Shown: piece after piece, positions 5,448 through 6,644 of the stretch
Layout of the letters: each line of letters starts with the position of its first letter
Position numbering within the stretch: the first letter of the stretch is position 1
NCBI GenBank assembly: GCA_017541565.1
Contig: JAFXYU010000118.1
Coordinates: 1 to 6,644 of the forward strand
Length of the DNA: 6,644 nucleotides
From: a bacterium
Lineage (GTDB): Bacteria > Cyanobacteriota > Vampirovibrionia > Gastranaerophilales > Gastranaerophilaceae
Direction: 5' to 3'
Program-made: the position numbers and the translations under genes
Notes under the pieces: model-generated
Told to the model about the DNA's origin: nothing
The model's database searches: none
Seen by the model: only the letters and a program-made list of their open reading frames with translations

Positions 5448-6644
5448 TTATACTTCCAACGGTTCGTCAAGAGAGCGAATTGTAACATTAAGAGTATCCG
5501 GAAAAACTTTATTGATATTATTAACAAGTTCATTTGAGGTACTCACCCAAAAAACCGGAGATGTTAATATTTTGGGCGAATATCCTTCTTTTTCCGGAAG
5601 TTTAAACATAACGGGGTCATCGCCATGGTGTTGGGCAAGAACATCTTTTATTGCACAAAGTTCTTCATACTTAATTTCACGCTTTAAATTAACGGTTACG
5701 AGATTTGATGTTTCTACCGCTTTTGCGGAATCAATAAGTATACTTATCTGATTTTCGCCTCTATGCTGAACTTTACCGGTAATGACAACTTTATTATCAG
5801 GTACTAGAATTTCCGCCAAATCAAGCAATTTTTTATGGAAACATACACAATCAACTTTTCCTGTAAGGTCTTCCAAAGTAACAAACCTTAAAAATTTTGT
5901 AGGATCTTTTTTGGTAGGAATTTGTCTGGTTGCAGTAATCAAACCGCAAAGTGTAACCTCTTGTTCTTCCTTACATTCCAGAAGTTCAGCGACTCTATGT
6001 GTCATTAAAAATTGCATCTTATCTCTTAATGAGAATAACGGATGAGATGTGACATAAAATCCTAAAAATTCTTTTTCAAACTCCTGAATTTCTTTCTCAG
6101 AATACTCGTCATCAGAACCCGTCAGCTGATATTGAACATTAACAAAATTATCGCTCCCGCCCGCTGCTGCAAAGAGGCTTACTTGTCCCATTGCGCGGTC
6201 CTTTGCTTCTTTTGAAGTTACATCAACAATGTGTTCTATATTTTCAAATAATTGTTTACGACTCTTTTCAATAGTTGAAAATGCACCTGCTTTTATTAAT
6301 CCTTCAAGAGATTTTTTATTAATACACTTTACATCGACTCTTTTACAATAATCAAAAATACTCGTAAACTCGCCGTTTTCATCCCTTTCTTTTATGATTG
6401 CTTCTACAACAGGCGCTCCGACTCCTTTTATAGCAGCAAGACCAAATCTGATATTATCTCCGTCAGGAGTATATTCAAGATAGGATTTGTTAATATCAGG
6501 CGGCAATACTTTTATACCGTATTTTTGTGCTTCTTCAATATATAATTGTGTTTGATCTTTGTTGTCTGAAACAGAAGATAACAGAGCCGATAGATATTCA
6601 ACCGGATAGTGACATTTTAAATATGCCGTTTGATATGCAACAAA
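5448..6644 (-). CDS. dnaE: DNA polymerase III subunit alpha, C-terminal part (5' end outside window)
   Basis: This is the C-terminal 398 residues of the replicative polymerase. The frame is open to the window edge and the first visible residues (AYQTAYLKCHYPVEYLSALL, then IKVLPPDIN) are typical fingers-domain sequence, so a start at 6506 (a TTG coding the Leu of VLPPD) can be dismissed. In visible numbering there follows a helix-hairpin-helix segment around GLAAIKGVG (68-76), then QVSLF (154-158; bases 6185-6171), which matches the QxxLF type of beta-clamp binding motif at the expected place. FLGFYVTSHPL comes next, then an OB-fold (about 229-309), and a short C-terminal domain that in relatives contacts the clamp loader. 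The palm with the catalytic aspartates is upstream and not visible. No intein interrupts the visible part. The stop is two bases before thiL, so the two form an operon. Confidence 0.95.
   Translation of the reverse strand, partial: FVAYQTAYLKCHYPVEYLSALLSSVSDNKDQTQLYIEEAQKYGIKVLPPDINKSYLEYTPDGDNIRFGLAAIKGVGAPVVEAIIKERDENGEFTSIFDYCKRVDVKCINKKSLEGLIKAGAFSTIEKSRKQLFENIEHIVDVTSKEAKDRAMGQVSLFAAAGGSDNFVNVQYQLTGSDDEYSEKEIQEFEKEFLGFYVTSHPLFSLRDKMQFLMTHRVAELLECKEEQEVTLCGLITATRQIPTKKDPTKFLRFVTLEDLTGKVDCVCFHKKLLDLAEILVPDNKVVITGKVQHRGENQISILIDSAKAVETSNLVTVNLKREIKYEELCAIKDVLAQHHGDDPVMFKLPEKEGYSPKILTSPVFWVSTSNELVNNINKVFPDTLNVTIRSLDEPLEV
5453..5457 (-). promoter_or_regulatory. Shine-Dalgarno for thiL inside the end of dnaE
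   Basis: On the minus strand GGAAG is followed by seven bases and the thiL ATG at 5445-5443. The site overlaps the last codons of dnaE, so ribosomes finishing dnaE could restart directly on thiL. Confidence 0.65.

Noticed and set aside
5512..6045. Two plus-strand open frames opposite dnaE
   Set aside because: They are antisense shadows of a well-conserved gene, with no start signals or recognisable domains.
6504..6506. TTG as the start of a separate 352-residue gene
   Set aside because: The upstream 46 codons are typical DnaE sequence in the same frame, so this is an internal Leu codon.
1..6644. Mobile element, defence system, CRISPR, tRNA or rRNA
   Set aside because: No transposase or integrase, terminal repeats, regularly spaced repeats or cloverleaf-like sequence were seen on either strand.

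Overview
The window is AT-rich bacterial chromosome packed with genes: two transcription units pointing right (about 1-3573) and one pointing left (about 6644-3568), meeting tail to tail. The best guess for the source is a non-photosynthetic relative of the cyanobacteria (Melainabacteria/Gastranaerophilales type). This is inference from three things: a PDZ/radical SAM/DUF512 protein of the kind found in cyanobacteria and Firmicutes; a secreted protein built from 'E..I(Y/F)G ... R(I/V)..L' units that I associate with that lineage; and a cyanobacterial-looking DnaE C-terminal part. A low-GC Firmicute cannot be excluded from the sequence alone.

Right-pointing half. The window opens inside a signalling gene whose 5' end lies outside. 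What is visible is a coiled-coil linker, a GAF-like sensor domain, a GGDEF diguanylate cyclase domain with intact active site and I-site, and an HD-GYP domain that has lost metal-ligand histidines. After 23 bases comes a PadR-family regulator. It appears to have its own extended -10 promoter placed so that transcription would begin at the ATG (a leaderless message). It overlaps by 20 bases a DUF512 radical SAM protein, whose start is set by a Shine-Dalgarno sequence inside the PadR gene.

Left-pointing half. The 3' part of dnaE (replicative DNA polymerase III alpha, 398 visible codons) runs with a 2-base gap into thiL (thiamine-monophosphate kinase). A 117-base gap follows, then a gene for a secreted or membrane-anchored repeat protein of unknown function. 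The last gene and the DUF512 gene end within the same TTATAA palindrome.

Most of the content is housekeeping or signalling. I see no mobile element, CRISPR array, defence island, tRNA or rRNA. The observations most worth a second look are the degenerate HD-GYP domain beside an active-looking cyclase, the leaderless PadR gene coupled to an orphan radical SAM enzyme, and the repeat protein.
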